From: Gilliamella mensalis
Lineage (GTDB): Bacteria > Pseudomonadota > Gammaproteobacteria > Enterobacterales > Orbaceae
Direction of reading: 5' to 3'
Assembly (NCBI RefSeq): GCF_900103085.1
Contig: NZ_FMWR01000012.1
Location: 1-45,984 of the forward strand
DNA length: 45,984 nt
The notes beneath the pieces were generated by a model, which ran no database searches, was not told the DNA's origin, and was given only the letters and a program-made list of their open reading frames with translations. Within the stretch, counting starts at the first letter, position 1; every line of letters starts with the position of its first letter. Positions 23,913-32,705 of the stretch are shown one piece after another. A program made the position numbers and the translations under genes.

Positions 23913-24062
23913 ATTAGCAAAATTTATTTATAAAGTACAATTAAACTGATGACACGGAGTAATCAATAAGATTTGTTGCATATTTTGATGTAATGCTAAA
24001 AAGCGTCTACAATAAACACTCTTATCTCCTCCCAATTGGTTGGTCCTGCATGGTGTTAAATT

Positions 24063-24851
24063 ATGTTGTCTCCTGAAATTTTATTGACATTGAATATTCA
24101 ACAACAGTTATTTACTGATCCACGGCGTATTGCGCTGTTAAAAGCAATTGAACAAACCGGATCATTAAGTCAGGCTGCCAAGCAAATTGGCGTTAGTTAT
24201 AAAACAGCGTGGGATGCTATCAATGAAATTAACAAATTAGCACCTAATCCTTTTTTAATTACCGTAATTGGTGGCAAAAATGGTGGAGGCACAAAGCTCA
24301 GTGCTTATGCTGTTAGGTTCATTCAACTTTATGATCTATTAACTCAGTTGCAACAAAATGCATTTAACATACTGAGTGATGACAAAGTCCCATTAGATGA
24401 TATTTTGAAAACCACTGCAAGATTGTCATTGCAAACTAGTGCTCGAAATCAGTTATATGGCACAGTTAAGCAAATTCACACAAGTGATGTTGCTGGTTTT
24501 ATTACTGTACTGCTCAGTGATAACCAAACTGAGTTAACAGCGTACATAACTCAGCCAAGTATTGAACGGTTAAAGTTGAGTACTGATAAAACAGTCTTGT
24601 TGCTAATTAAAACCCCTCTGATTGAATGGGTAAATACAAAAGAGAATGCGAATGAAAATCTCTTGTCGGTTACCGTTGAAAAGATCACAACAGATGGTAA
24701 ATGGAGTGAAATTGCTTTTTCATTATCTTCTGGCATCGTACTTTATGCTAGCAAATTAGCCAAAGAAGTTGAACAAGCCACTCTAACTGTAGGTAAACAA
24801 ACTAAGTTATGTATTAATCCACAACATATTATTGTTGCAACATTAGTTTAG
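24063..24851 (+). CDS. modE: Molybdate-responsive transcriptional regulator ModE
   Basis: ModE binds DNA when loaded with molybdate and represses modABC. The 262 residues equal the E. coli length. The N-terminal winged helix has RRIALLKAIEQTGSLSQAAK, QIGVSYKTAWDAINEINKL and GGKNGGGTKLSAYAVRFI, all hallmarks of the ModE/ModE-like DNA-binding domain. Two Mop/TOBE repeats follow: ARNQLYGTVKQIHTSDVAGF (about 120-185) and the half starting near 190. The ribosome-binding site is weak. modF follows 15 bases later, as in E. coli, and the operator is 150 bases upstream. Confidence 0.96.
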   Translation: MLSPEILLTLNIQQQLFTDPRRIALLKAIEQTGSLSQAAKQIGVSYKTAWDAINEINKLAPNPFLITVIGGKNGGGTKLSAYAVRFIQLYDLLTQLQQNAFNILSDDKVPLDDILKTTARLSLQTSARNQLYGTVKQIHTSDVAGFITVLLSDNQTELTAYITQPSIERLKLSTDKTVLLLIKTPLIEWVNTKENANENLLSVTVEKITTDGKWSEIAFSLSSGIVLYASKLAKEVEQATLTVGKQTKLCINPQHIIVATLV

Positions 24852-24866
24852 CAATATGAGGTTATC

Positions 24867-26327
24867 ATGCTACAAATAAAAAACGCACAGTTTAAAATTA
24901 GTGATTACCAAGGTTTTATCATTGAATCGTTGGTAATCAAGCAAGGGGGGCATGTCGCTTTTGTGGGGCGTAATGGTAGTGGTAAATCTATACTAGTTAA
25001 AGCGTTGGCTGGTGAGCAAACATTATTATCTGGCAACGTTATTAATCAATTTAAATCCATAGCTCATATATCGTTTGAACAGTTACAAAAACTGATTGAT
25101 GATGAATGGAAGCGTAATAATACAGACCTGCTAAGCGAAGGTGAAAATGATACTGGATTAACCACTGAGCAAATCATTCAAGAAAATAATTTTAATCAAG
25201 TGCTTTGTCAACAATTAGCAACACAGCTTGGAATTAAACACCTATTAACCAAACGCTTCAAATATCTGTCAACCGGTGAAACACGTAAAGCCTTAATCTG
25301 CCGAGTTTTGATGCAGCATCCTGATTTTCTGATATTAGATGAGCCTTTTGATGGTTTAGATGTGGCATCTCGTGCAAATTTAGCAAAAATACTTGCGGAC
25401 CTTGCTAAGCAGGGTATCACTATGGTCCTTGTTTTAAATCGATTTAATGAAATTCCTGATTTTATCGAAAATATTGGTATATTAGCTGATTGCCAACTAT
25501 TGAAAATTGATACAAAGAACACAATATTAAACGATGCAACAATTAAGCAATTAGCAAATTTAGAAAATATTCTTAATAAGCCATTACCAGAAGCAGACGA
25601 ATCACCCACGCAATTAGTGGATCAATTAGATCGAGTCACATTAAATAATGGCTATGTTTATTATGATGATAAAGCAATAATTAATGGATTAACATGGCAA
25701 GTCAAAGCCAAACAAAATTGGCACATTATTGGACCTAATGGTGCTGGGAAATCAACATTATTAAGTTTAATCACTGGTGATCACCCACAAGGGTATAGCA
25801 ATGAGCTTACTTTATTTGGTCATAAACGTGGTTCGGGTGAAACGATTTGGGATATTAAACGCCATATTGGTTATGTCAGTAGTAGTTTACATTTGGATTA
25901 CCGCGTTAGTTCTAGTGTTAAAACAGTGCTATTGTCTGGCTATTTTGATTCGATTGGTATCTATCAAACTACCAGTGATAGACAAGCTAAATTGGCAGAT
26001 GAATGGCTACAGTTATTAGGTTTGCAAGCGCAAGCGGATAAACCTTTTCAATCACTCTCTTGGGGACAACAACGATTAGTGTTGATTGCCAGAGCTTTGG
26101 TCAAACATCCAACGTTGCTTATTTTAGATGAGCCCTTGCAAGGACTCGATCATCTTAATCGAGAATTAGTAAAATGTTGGATAGATCGTTTAATTAGAGA
26201 AGGGCATACGCAGTTGCTATTTGTATCTCATCATGCAGAAGACGCACCAAAATGCATCACTCATCGATTAATATTTGTCCGCAACTGTGATGGTAGCTAT
26301 CAATATCAAGTTGAAGAGTTAAGTTAA
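24867..26327 (+). CDS. modF: ModF, tandem-ATPase ABC protein of the molybdate locus
   Basis: ModF has two fused ABC ATPase domains and no membrane part; its precise role is not settled. In this 486-residue protein domain 1 has Walker A GRNGSGKS near residue 35, the signature variant LSTGETRKALICRVL near 134 and ILDEPFDGLD near 156; domain 2 has GPNGAGKST near 292, LSWGQQRLVLIARALVKHP near 397 and LLILDEPLQGLD near 417. The shortened signatures (LSTGE, LSWGQ) are typical of ModF. It follows modE by 15 bases in the same operon. Length fits E. coli ModF (about 490). It contains a G6 run at 24945-24950. Confidence 0.94.
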   Translation: MLQIKNAQFKISDYQGFIIESLVIKQGGHVAFVGRNGSGKSILVKALAGEQTLLSGNVINQFKSIAHISFEQLQKLIDDEWKRNNTDLLSEGENDTGLTTEQIIQENNFNQVLCQQLATQLGIKHLLTKRFKYLSTGETRKALICRVLMQHPDFLILDEPFDGLDVASRANLAKILADLAKQGITMVLVLNRFNEIPDFIENIGILADCQLLKIDTKNTILNDATIKQLANLENILNKPLPEADESPTQLVDQLDRVTLNNGYVYYDDKAIINGLTWQVKAKQNWHIIGPNGAGKSTLLSLITGDHPQGYSNELTLFGHKRGSGETIWDIKRHIGYVSSSLHLDYRVSSSVKTVLLSGYFDSIGIYQTTSDRQAKLADEWLQLLGLQAQADKPFQSLSWGQQRLVLIARALVKHPTLLILDEPLQGLDHLNRELVKCWIDRLIREGHTQLLFVSHHAEDAPKCITHRLIFVRNCDGSYQYQVEELS

Positions 26328-26451
26328 ATGATTAGTTAAATCTATTAAATGTTGAATTAACAATAGAAATAAACGTCGAAACAAAAGGAATTTTTTTTTG
26401 AAAATTTATCTTGATAATTGAAAAAAGTTTATAAAGGCTATACTTATGAAG

Positions 26452-26474
26452 TTATCCCCGTTACCTGTGGATAA
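26452..26474. promoter_or_regulatory. Pair of inverted DnaA boxes upstream of uvrB
   Basis: TGTGGATAA at 26466-26474 is the complement of TTATCCACA, the exact consensus DnaA box. Facing it, TTATCCCCG at 26452-26460 matches at seven of nine positions. A DnaA site upstream of uvrB is known in E. coli, so this may be conserved control of uvrB or a DnaA-titrating site. Confidence 0.65.
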
Positions 26475-26565
26475 CTCTGTGAGTAGTTTATTGAAAAAAG
26501 TGCTAACCTCAGTCTATATCTGGATTTTTCTTGATTTGATTGCAACTTAATCATTAAATTAATTT

Positions 26566-26593
26566 TTGTTTTATATCAATATGTTACTATAAA
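26566..26593 (+). promoter_or_regulatory. Candidate sigma-70 promoter of uvrB
   Basis: TTGTTT (26566-26571), a 16-base spacer and TATAAA (26588-26593) place a start near 26600, 120 bases before the ATG. The LexA-like half box AACTGT (26608-26613) would lie directly at the start of transcription. Confidence 0.45.
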
Positions 26594-26722
26594 TCAAGCC
26601 GTAAATTAACTGTCTTTTTTATAATTTAGAAAGGCAACTGAACGAAAAATAGAAGATTTCTAAAGGTCAAGTCCTTTTGGGGATAATTTTTATTAATAGG
26701 TAAAATATTAGGTTGAGATGTA

Positions 26723-28726
26723 ATGAAAAAATTTAAATTATGTTCCGAATTTAAGCCTGCGGGTGATCAACCTGAAGCAATAAAAAAAATTAATCAAAAT
26801 CTTGAAGATGGGATTGCTCATCAAACGTTATTGGGTGTAACAGGATCAGGTAAAACCTTTACCATGGCAAATGTCATTGCTAAGCATAATCGACCGACAA
26901 TTATTTTAGCGCCTAATAAAACATTAGCCGCTCAGTTATATGGCGAAATGAAGGCTTTTTTCCCTGAAAATGCGGTTGAATATTTCGTATCTTATTATGA
27001 TTACTATCAGCCCGAATCTTATGTACCTTCAACCGATACATTTATTGAAAAAGATGCCTCAATTAATGAGCATATAGAACAGATGCGTCTTTCAGCCACT
27101 AAATCGCTACTAGAACGGCGCGATGTGGTAATTGTAGCTTCGGTATCGGCCATTTATGGTTTAGGCGCACCAGAAACCTATATGTCGATGATATTGCATT
27201 TAACAAAAGGCACTATAACTGATCAGCGTTCAATCTTAACGCGCTTGGCCGAATTGCAATACACGCGTAATGAAATAAACTTTAGCCGTGGTACATTTCG
27301 TGTTCGGGGGGATGTAATAGACATCTTTCCTGCTGATTCAGATGAACTTGCTGTGCGTGTAGAGTTATTTGATGATGAAGTCGATCGTATCGTCATGTTC
27401 GATCCACTTACAGGTAATAGCGTAAATGAAGTATCGCGGATCACAATCTATCCAAAAACGCACTATGTAACGCCAAGAAACATTATGGAAAATGCCATTG
27501 CGCAAATTAAACAAGAGCTTAAAGAACGTCAAAAAGTATTGTTAGATAATAATCGCCTACTAGAAGAACAACGTTTAACTCAGCGAACACTTTTTGATAT
27601 TGAAATGATGACCGAACTGGGTTATTGCTCAGGGATCGAAAACTACTCGCGCTTTTTGGCTCAGCGTAATCCAGGCGATCCGCCAGCAACGTTATTTGAT
27701 TACTTACCGCCAGACGGATTATTATTTATTGATGAATCGCATGTAGCTATTCCACAACTTGGGGCAATGTATAACGGTGACCGTTCACGTAAACTTAATC
27801 TGGTTGAATACGGTTTTCGTTTACCATCAGCGTTAGATAATAGACCTTTAAAGTTTTCAGAATTTGAAAAAATTATGCCACAAACCATTTATGTGTCAGC
27901 AACACCTGCCAAATACGAAATTGAGAAATCAGGTAACGAAATTATTGAACAAGTGGTTAGACCTACCGGACTATTAGATCCTATTATTGAAATTCGGCCG
28001 GTAGCTACACAGGTTGATGATCTGTTATCTGAAATCAAAATTCGCATGAATAGTGACGAGCGTGTATTGGTGACCACACTCACTAAACGTATGGCAGAAA
28101 ATTTAACTGATTATTTGTCAGAACATGATGTTAAAGTCAAATATTTGCATTCAGATATCAACACGGTCGAACGAATGGAAATTATTCGAGATTTACGTTT
28201 AGGAAAAGTCGATGTGCTTGTAGGGATTAACTTACTACGAGAAGGTTTAGATATACCTGAAGTTTCTCTAATAGCAATATTAGATGCTGATCGCGAAGGT
28301 TTTTTGCGTTCTGAAAGTTCCCTAATTCAAACCGTAGGGCGGGCCGCTCGAAACGTGAATGGTAAAGCGATATTATATGCTGATAGAATTACCCCTGCTA
28401 TGCAAAAAACAATTGACGAAACTGCTCGCCGTCGTCAAAAACAAGAAGACTTTAATGCAGCACATGGCATCACGCCGAAATCAGTACGCAAAGAAATTAA
28501 AGATGTATTAGAAGCTGGTTTAAGTACCAAGAAATCAACAGCTAAAGTACAAGCGTTTGAACCAGGTAAACCGTATCAGTATGTATCTGTTAAAGATGTA
28601 CAGGAAAAAGTGAAAGAGCTTGAAGCAATGATGTATGAAGCGGCTAAAAATCTTGAATTTGAAAAAGCGGGTGTACTTCGGGATGAAATAAAAAAATTGC
28701 GTGCTGATTTTATTAAAGTGTCTTAA
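26723..28726 (+). CDS. uvrB: Excinuclease ABC subunit B
   Basis: UvrB is the damage-verifying helicase of nucleotide excision repair, loaded by UvrA and then joined by UvrC. The 667-residue protein has Walker [10 protein letters not shown] at 37-45, the beta-hairpin region [20 protein letters not shown] near 90-110, LLFIDESH (Walker B) near 335, helicase motifs V-VI in [18 protein letters not shown] and [14 protein letters not shown], and the C-terminal UVR motif [20 protein letters not shown] that binds UvrC. GAGATGTA precedes the ATG. It stands alone between modF and purE. All key motifs are intact; the length is close to the 673 of E. coli. Confidence 0.98.
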   Translation: MKKFKLCSEFKPAGDQPEAIKKINQNLEDGIAHQTLLGVTGSGKTFTMANVIAKHNRPTIILAPNKTLAAQLYGEMKAFFPENAVEYFVSYYDYYQPESYVPSTDTFIEKDASINEHIEQMRLSATKSLLERRDVVIVASVSAIYGLGAPETYMSMILHLTKGTITDQRSILTRLAELQYTRNEINFSRGTFRVRGDVIDIFPADSDELAVRVELFDDEVDRIVMFDPLTGNSVNEVSRITIYPKTHYVTPRNIMENAIAQIKQELKERQKVLLDNNRLLEEQRLTQRTLFDIEMMTELGYCSGIENYSRFLAQRNPGDPPATLFDYLPPDGLLFIDESHVAIPQLGAMYNGDRSRKLNLVEYGFRLPSALDNRPLKFSEFEKIMPQTIYVSATPAKYEIEKSGNEIIEQVVRPTGLLDPIIEIRPVATQVDDLLSEIKIRMNSDERVLVTTLTKRMAENLTDYLSEHDVKVKYLHSDINTVERMEIIRDLRLGKVDVLVGINLLREGLDIPEVSLIAILDADREGFLRSESSLIQTVGRAARNVNGKAILYADRITPAMQKTIDETARRRQKQEDFNAAHGITPKSVRKEIKDVLEAGLSTKKSTAKVQAFEPGKPYQYVSVKDVQEKVKELEAMMYEAAKNLEFEKAGVLRDEIKKLRADFIKVS

Positions 28727-28775
28727 TGGCTCACCTAACAAGAAGTATCAGGTCGAAATTACAATTATGGTTGCA

Positions 28776-28820
28776 GTAAAAGCTTAACTTTTACATTACC
28801 GCCGGTACTAGTCGGCGGTA
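28776..28820 (+). terminator. Two tandem hairpins after uvrB
   Basis: GTAAAAG (28776-28782) pairs with CTTTTAC (28788-28794), and three bases later TACCGCCG (28797-28804) pairs with CGGCGGTA (28813-28820). The GC-rich second stem stands out in this AT-rich DNA but has no U tract on the plus strand. They may end uvrB transcription inefficiently, or structure the purE leader if the purE promoter is further upstream. Confidence 0.45.
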
Positions 28821-28963
28821 TAACCTTGATTATTTACTTTATTCTAATAGCTAACAACATTAAGTGTTTTTATTGCCAAGAGATAAAAACCTTACTATCC
28901 CAATCCCCTAAATTTTAGTGTATACTTTACATACATCCCATTTTAATTATTCAAATATTTGTT

Positions 28964-29464
28964 ATGCATACTCAACCTAAAATTGCCATTGTAATGGGGT
29001 CTAAAAGTGATTGGGCTACCATGCAACACGCTGCAGATGTCCTTGATGCATTGACTATTTCCTACCATGTTGAAATCATTTCAGCTCACCGTACACCGGA
29101 TAAGTTATTTCGCTTTGCTGAAGATGCTAAGCAAAAAGGTTTTAATGTGATCATCGCTGGTGCCGGTGGTGCGGCTCATTTACCTGGCATGTTAGCGGCT
29201 AAAACACTCGTTCCTGTGTTAGGTGTTCCTGTACAAAGTGCTGCACTAAGTGGGGTAGATAGCCTCTATTCTATTGTACAAATGCCGAAAGGGATTCCAG
29301 TTGGCTGTTTAGCAATAGGTAAATCAGGCGCAGCTAATGCAGCATTGCTTGCTGCACAGATCCTCGCTTTACATGATAAAACGGTTTATCAACGCTTATC
29401 AACATGGCGACTAACTCAAACTGATGATGTATTAAATCATCCTGATCCAAGAGTGAATGCATAA
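28964..29464 (+). CDS. purE: N5-carboxyaminoimidazole ribonucleotide mutase
   Basis: PurE moves the carboxyl group of N5-CAIR to C4 to give CAIR in purine synthesis. The 166-residue protein has [17 protein letters not shown] (phosphate-binding loop), [14 protein letters not shown] (the catalytic SAHR), [20 protein letters not shown] and PVLGVPVQS, all class I PurE motifs, and [12 protein letters not shown] at the end. No PurR-type palindrome is visible upstream; TATACT at 28921-28926 may be a -10. purK follows with overlap or near-contact, so the two are one operon in the usual order. Confidence 0.97.
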   Translation: MHTQPKIAIVMGSKSDWATMQHAADVLDALTISYHVEIISAHRTPDKLFRFAEDAKQKGFNVIIAGAGGAAHLPGMLAAKTLVPVLGVPVQSAALSGVDSLYSIVQMPKGIPVGCLAIGKSGAANAALLAAQILALHDKTVYQRLSTWRLTQTDDVLNHPDPRVNA

Positions 29465-29465
29465 T

Positions 29466-30539
29466 ATGAAACTTAAATCCGTTTGTGTACTTGGTAACGG
29501 ACAATTAGGACGAATGCTTAAGCAAGCTGGCGAACCATTAGGTATAAAAGTCTACCCAGTTGGACTCGATGTTCATCCGAAAGACATTCCATATCAACAG
29601 TCGGTAATAACAGCTGAAATTGAACGATGGTCAGATACCCCCTTTACACAAATTTTAGCTAAGCATCCTCATTTTATTAATCGAGATGTTTTTCCGGTTA
29701 TTGCTGACCGTTTAACGCAAAAACAGCTGTTGGATGAGCTTGGTTTACCTACAGCTAAATGGTTTGTGCTAAATCAATCTCAAGATTGGTCAAAGCTATT
29801 TAGTGAACTTGGTAATCTATTAATTGTTAAACGTAGAACTGGCGGATATGACGGAAAAGGACAATGGCGTATAGCAATGAACGATCCAATAATTGTACCG
29901 GATGATATTTACCAGAACGCAATTGTTGAACAGGCCATTCCATTTGAAAAAGAGATGTCATTAGTCGGAGCCCGTAATACAAAAGGTGAAATGGTATTTT
30001 ATCCGCTTACCAATAACTTACACCAAGATGGTATCTTAAAAATAAGTGTTGCTAAGCCAAGCGAAGCCCCAATATTGCAAACACGCGCGGAACAGATGCT
30101 GTCTGCTATTATGCATAAATTGAATTATATTGGCGTAATGGCAATGGAGTGCTTTATTGTTGGTGACGAGTTACTGATCAACGAGCTTGCACCTCGAGTA
30201 CATAATAGCGGTCATTGGACACAAAATGGTGCCTCTATAAGCCAATTTGAACTACACCTTCGCGCAATATTGGGACTGCCACTACCTAAGCCTGATGTAT
30301 TTACTACCTCAGTTATGGTTAATTTAATTGGTACAGATTTGAATTTCAATTGGTTAGCCATTGATTTAGTGCACTTACATTGGTATGAAAAAGAAGTCCG
30401 CATAGGACGTAAAGTTGGGCATTTAAACATAACACATAACCAATCTAACAGATTATTGAAAGCATTAGATGAACTATTACCGTTATTGCCTAATTATTAT
30501 CAAAAAAGTGTTGCATGGGCAAAACAAAAATTACAGTAA
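29466..30539 (+). CDS. purK: 5-(carboxyamino)imidazole ribonucleotide synthase
   Basis: PurK is an ATP-grasp enzyme that carboxylates AIR with bicarbonate to N5-CAIR, the PurE substrate. The 357-residue product (start ATG 29466; an ATG at 29457 inside purE is in frame and also possible) has VCVLGNGQLGRMLKQAG at the N-terminus, the ATP-grasp strand LLIVKRRTGGYDGKGQWR, IVEQAIPFEKEMSLVGAR, and the metal-binding INELAPRVHNSGHWTQNG. Length matches E. coli (355). purE stop and purK start are separated by one base or overlap, indicating translational coupling. Confidence 0.97.
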   Translation: MKLKSVCVLGNGQLGRMLKQAGEPLGIKVYPVGLDVHPKDIPYQQSVITAEIERWSDTPFTQILAKHPHFINRDVFPVIADRLTQKQLLDELGLPTAKWFVLNQSQDWSKLFSELGNLLIVKRRTGGYDGKGQWRIAMNDPIIVPDDIYQNAIVEQAIPFEKEMSLVGARNTKGEMVFYPLTNNLHQDGILKISVAKPSEAPILQTRAEQMLSAIMHKLNYIGVMAMECFIVGDELLINELAPRVHNSGHWTQNGASISQFELHLRAILGLPLPKPDVFTTSVMVNLIGTDLNFNWLAIDLVHLHWYEKEVRIGRKVGHLNITHNQSNRLLKALDELLPLLPNYYQKSVAWAKQKLQ

Positions 30540-30584
30540 TTTAGTTAGTTAAACCAATTAAGGCGATTAAATTAAGGATATGGC

Positions 30585-32075
30585 ATGATCGATTTTGGCA
30601 AAAAAATAAATTATAAGCGTTACGCTAGCAAACAGCGTGAACCACTGTCTGATGAGTACTCCATAGTACGTTGTTTTGAAAGTGATCGTGGGCGCATCAT
30701 AAACTCAGCCGCCATCCGTCGTCTACAACAAAAAACGCAAGTTTTTCCATTAGAACGTAATTCAGTGGTTAGAACGCGGCTTACTCACTCTATGGAAGTA
30801 CAACAAGTCGGGCGATACATTGTCAAAGAAATCATCTATCGCCTAGTTAAAGCTGGGAAATTAAAAAAATATGGGCTTGATAATTATGTCATGGCGATAG
30901 AAAGTTTAGTTGAAATGGCTTGTTTAATGCACGATATTGGTAATCCTCCATTTGGTCATTTTGGTGAGGCCGCTATCAATAAATGGTTTACACAGCGCTT
31001 AGGTCTTGGTAAATCAACAGATTATCCAGCGCTAGAAATCCATGATAACGATGATGACAAAATAAAAGAAATTAAAACCAAAATTCGCCAAGATCTATCA
31101 AATTTTGAAGGTAACGCGCAAGCAATTCGTTTAGTTCATACCATCTTACGTCTAAATTTAACTTATTCACAAATTGCCTCGATTCTTAAATATTCTAAAC
31201 CAGCTTATTGGTCCAGTCAGGTGCCCGCTGAATTTTCTTACTTAATGAAAAAACCGGGCTATTATTTATCAGAAGAGCTATTTGTAAAAGAACTGTCTAA
31301 ACAGCTTGATATTAAACCGTTTCATCGTTATCCATTAACCTATATTATGGAAGCAGCTGACGATATCTCATACTGTATTGCTGATCTGGAAGATGCTGTT
31401 GAAAAGAAAATTCTAACAGTAAAACAGCTTTACACTTATCTAGCAGAAGCATGGGGTCCAATTAAAAAAGGTGATTTGTTTGACACAGTGGTTAAACGCC
31501 CTTATGAAAACCTAACACAGAATGAATTTGATGCAATTGGTATCGATCAGTTTTTTATGTATCTGCGTGTTAATACGATAGCTAGATTGGTACCACATGC
31601 AGCTGAGCGCGTTATTGAAAATATTGAAGCCATTTACTGTGGCTCGTTTAATCATGCCTTACTTGAAGATAATGGCGCAGAATATAAATTACTTAATATT
31701 TTTAAGACAGTTGGCTTTAAACATGTGTTTAATCATGAGTCGGTCGAAAATATCGAACTTCAAGGATACCGAATTATTAGCGGATTGCTCGATATTTATA
31801 GCCCACTGCTTGATATGCCTACCGATGATTTTTTAAAATTGGTTGAGGACAAATATCACAAGGACTATCTTATTGAAACGCGCTTATATCATAAATTATC
31901 TTCAAAACATTGCGTTGCTTATGAGCACGCAGTTAGCAAACTGAAGTCATCAGATGAAGCAAATTTTGCTTGCATGGAATTTTATTACCGATGTCGCTTA
32001 CTACAAGATTATATTAGCGGCATGACAGATCACTTTGCTTATGACGAGTATCGCAAGTTAATGGTGACATTCTAA
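30585..32075 (+). CDS. dgt: Deoxyguanosinetriphosphate triphosphohydrolase
   Basis: Dgt hydrolyses dGTP to deoxyguanosine and tripolyphosphate, lowering the dGTP pool. The 496-residue HD-domain protein follows E. coli Dgt along its length: [53 protein letters not shown] (first His of the HD site), [20 protein letters not shown] (the HD pair), [31 protein letters not shown] and [16 protein letters not shown] near the end. AAGGAT lies 7 bases before the ATG, and an earlier ATG at 30580 is closed at once by TGA. It follows purK by 45 bases and may be read from the same promoter. No terminator is evident after it. Confidence 0.98.
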   Translation: MIDFGKKINYKRYASKQREPLSDEYSIVRCFESDRGRIINSAAIRRLQQKTQVFPLERNSVVRTRLTHSMEVQQVGRYIVKEIIYRLVKAGKLKKYGLDNYVMAIESLVEMACLMHDIGNPPFGHFGEAAINKWFTQRLGLGKSTDYPALEIHDNDDDKIKEIKTKIRQDLSNFEGNAQAIRLVHTILRLNLTYSQIASILKYSKPAYWSSQVPAEFSYLMKKPGYYLSEELFVKELSKQLDIKPFHRYPLTYIMEAADDISYCIADLEDAVEKKILTVKQLYTYLAEAWGPIKKGDLFDTVVKRPYENLTQNEFDAIGIDQFFMYLRVNTIARLVPHAAERVIENIEAIYCGSFNHALLEDNGAEYKLLNIFKTVGFKHVFNHESVENIELQGYRIISGLLDIYSPLLDMPTDDFLKLVEDKYHKDYLIETRLYHKLSSKHCVAYEHAVSKLKSSDEANFACMEFYYRCRLLQDYISGMTDHFAYDEYRKLMVTF

Positions 32076-32121
32076 CGCATATTAACTGATTACAATGGTT
32101 AGGCACTAATATTACGCATTG

Positions 32122-32136
32122 GCACCAAATTAGTGC
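32122..32136 (+). promoter_or_regulatory. NtrC-type enhancer site upstream of glnK
   Basis: GCACCAAATTAGTGC has the GCAC-N7-GTGC layout of NtrC sites and differs from a known E. coli glnA site (GCACCAACATGGTGC) at three positions. It lies about 170 bases upstream of the -12 element, a usual enhancer distance. A weaker partial copy, GCACTAATATTACGC, lies at 32103-32117. Confidence 0.7.
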
Positions 32137-32291
32137 GCGACTAAATAACAATATATCAAAGCAATCCGTCATTATTTTGCTCTTTCATCTGTCAAACTAA
32201 ACGACTGAACTTAAATTTTATAACGGCTACCTTTTATCTTTTCTCATAAATTCATCTTGAATAACTAGCTTTAATTCGAGTTATCATTTCT

Positions 32292-32307
32292 TGGCACACT
32301 CTTTGCA
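32292..32307 (+). promoter_or_regulatory. Sigma-54 (RpoN) promoter of glnK-amtB
   Basis: TGGCACACTCTTTGCA matches the sigma-54 consensus TGGCAC-N5-TTGCA exactly, with GG and GC ten bases apart. Transcription would begin near 32318, about 28 bases before the glnK ATG. With the NtrC-like site upstream this predicts induction under nitrogen limitation. Confidence 0.92.
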
Positions 32308-32345
32308 ATGTTTACCTTGTATCTCATATTTATTAGGAGCGAAGG

Positions 32346-32684
32346 ATGAAATTAGTCACTGTAGTTATAAAGCCTTTCAAATTAGAAGAAGTTCGAGAGG
32401 CCTTATCCGATATAGGTGTTACTGGATTAACTGTCACGGAGGTCAAAGGTTTTGGACGACAAAAAGGTCATGCTGAACTGTACCGTGGTGCCGAATATAA
32501 TGTCAATTTTCTACCTAAAGTTAAAATTGATTTAGCCATTAGTGATGATCAACTTGACGAGGTCATTAGTACCGTGGCTAAAGCAGCACATACGGGCAAA
32601 ATTGGCGATGGCAAAATTTTTGTTACCTCACTTGAGCATGTCGTGCGCATACGTACAGGTGAAACCGATGACTCAGCGCTTTGA
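32346..32684 (+). CDS. glnK: Nitrogen regulatory protein P-II (GlnK)
   Basis: A 112-residue PII signalling protein: a trimer that senses 2-oxoglutarate, ATP/ADP and glutamine, and plugs AmtB when nitrogen is plentiful. MKLVTVVIKPFKLEEVREAL is the PII start, the uridylylation site is Tyr51 in RGAEYNVNFLPK, the T-loop is complete, and HTGKIGDGKIFV is the second PII signature. I prefer GlnK over GlnB because amtB follows 21 bases later, the near-universal arrangement. GGAGCGAAGG lies before the ATG. Control by sigma-54 and NtrC is read directly from the promoter. Confidence 0.97.
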   Translation: MKLVTVVIKPFKLEEVREALSDIGVTGLTVTEVKGFGRQKGHAELYRGAEYNVNFLPKVKIDLAISDDQLDEVISTVAKAAHTGKIGDGKIFVTSLEHVVRIRTGETDDSAL

Positions 32685-32705
32685 TTTATTGTAAAGGATA
32701 TAACT

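Larger units (their letters stand above)
26328..26722. other. Regulatory region upstream of uvrB
   Basis: About 395 bases without a gene. It holds a perfect DnaA box (26466-26474) with a second, imperfect one at 26452-26460, a plausible promoter (26566-26593) and a half-preserved LexA-like box at 26608. I see no open frame or terminator for modF. Confidence 0.6.

Noticed and set aside
28727-28963. PurR operator before purE
   Set aside because: No ACGCAAACGTTTGCGT-like palindrome is present in the purE upstream region.
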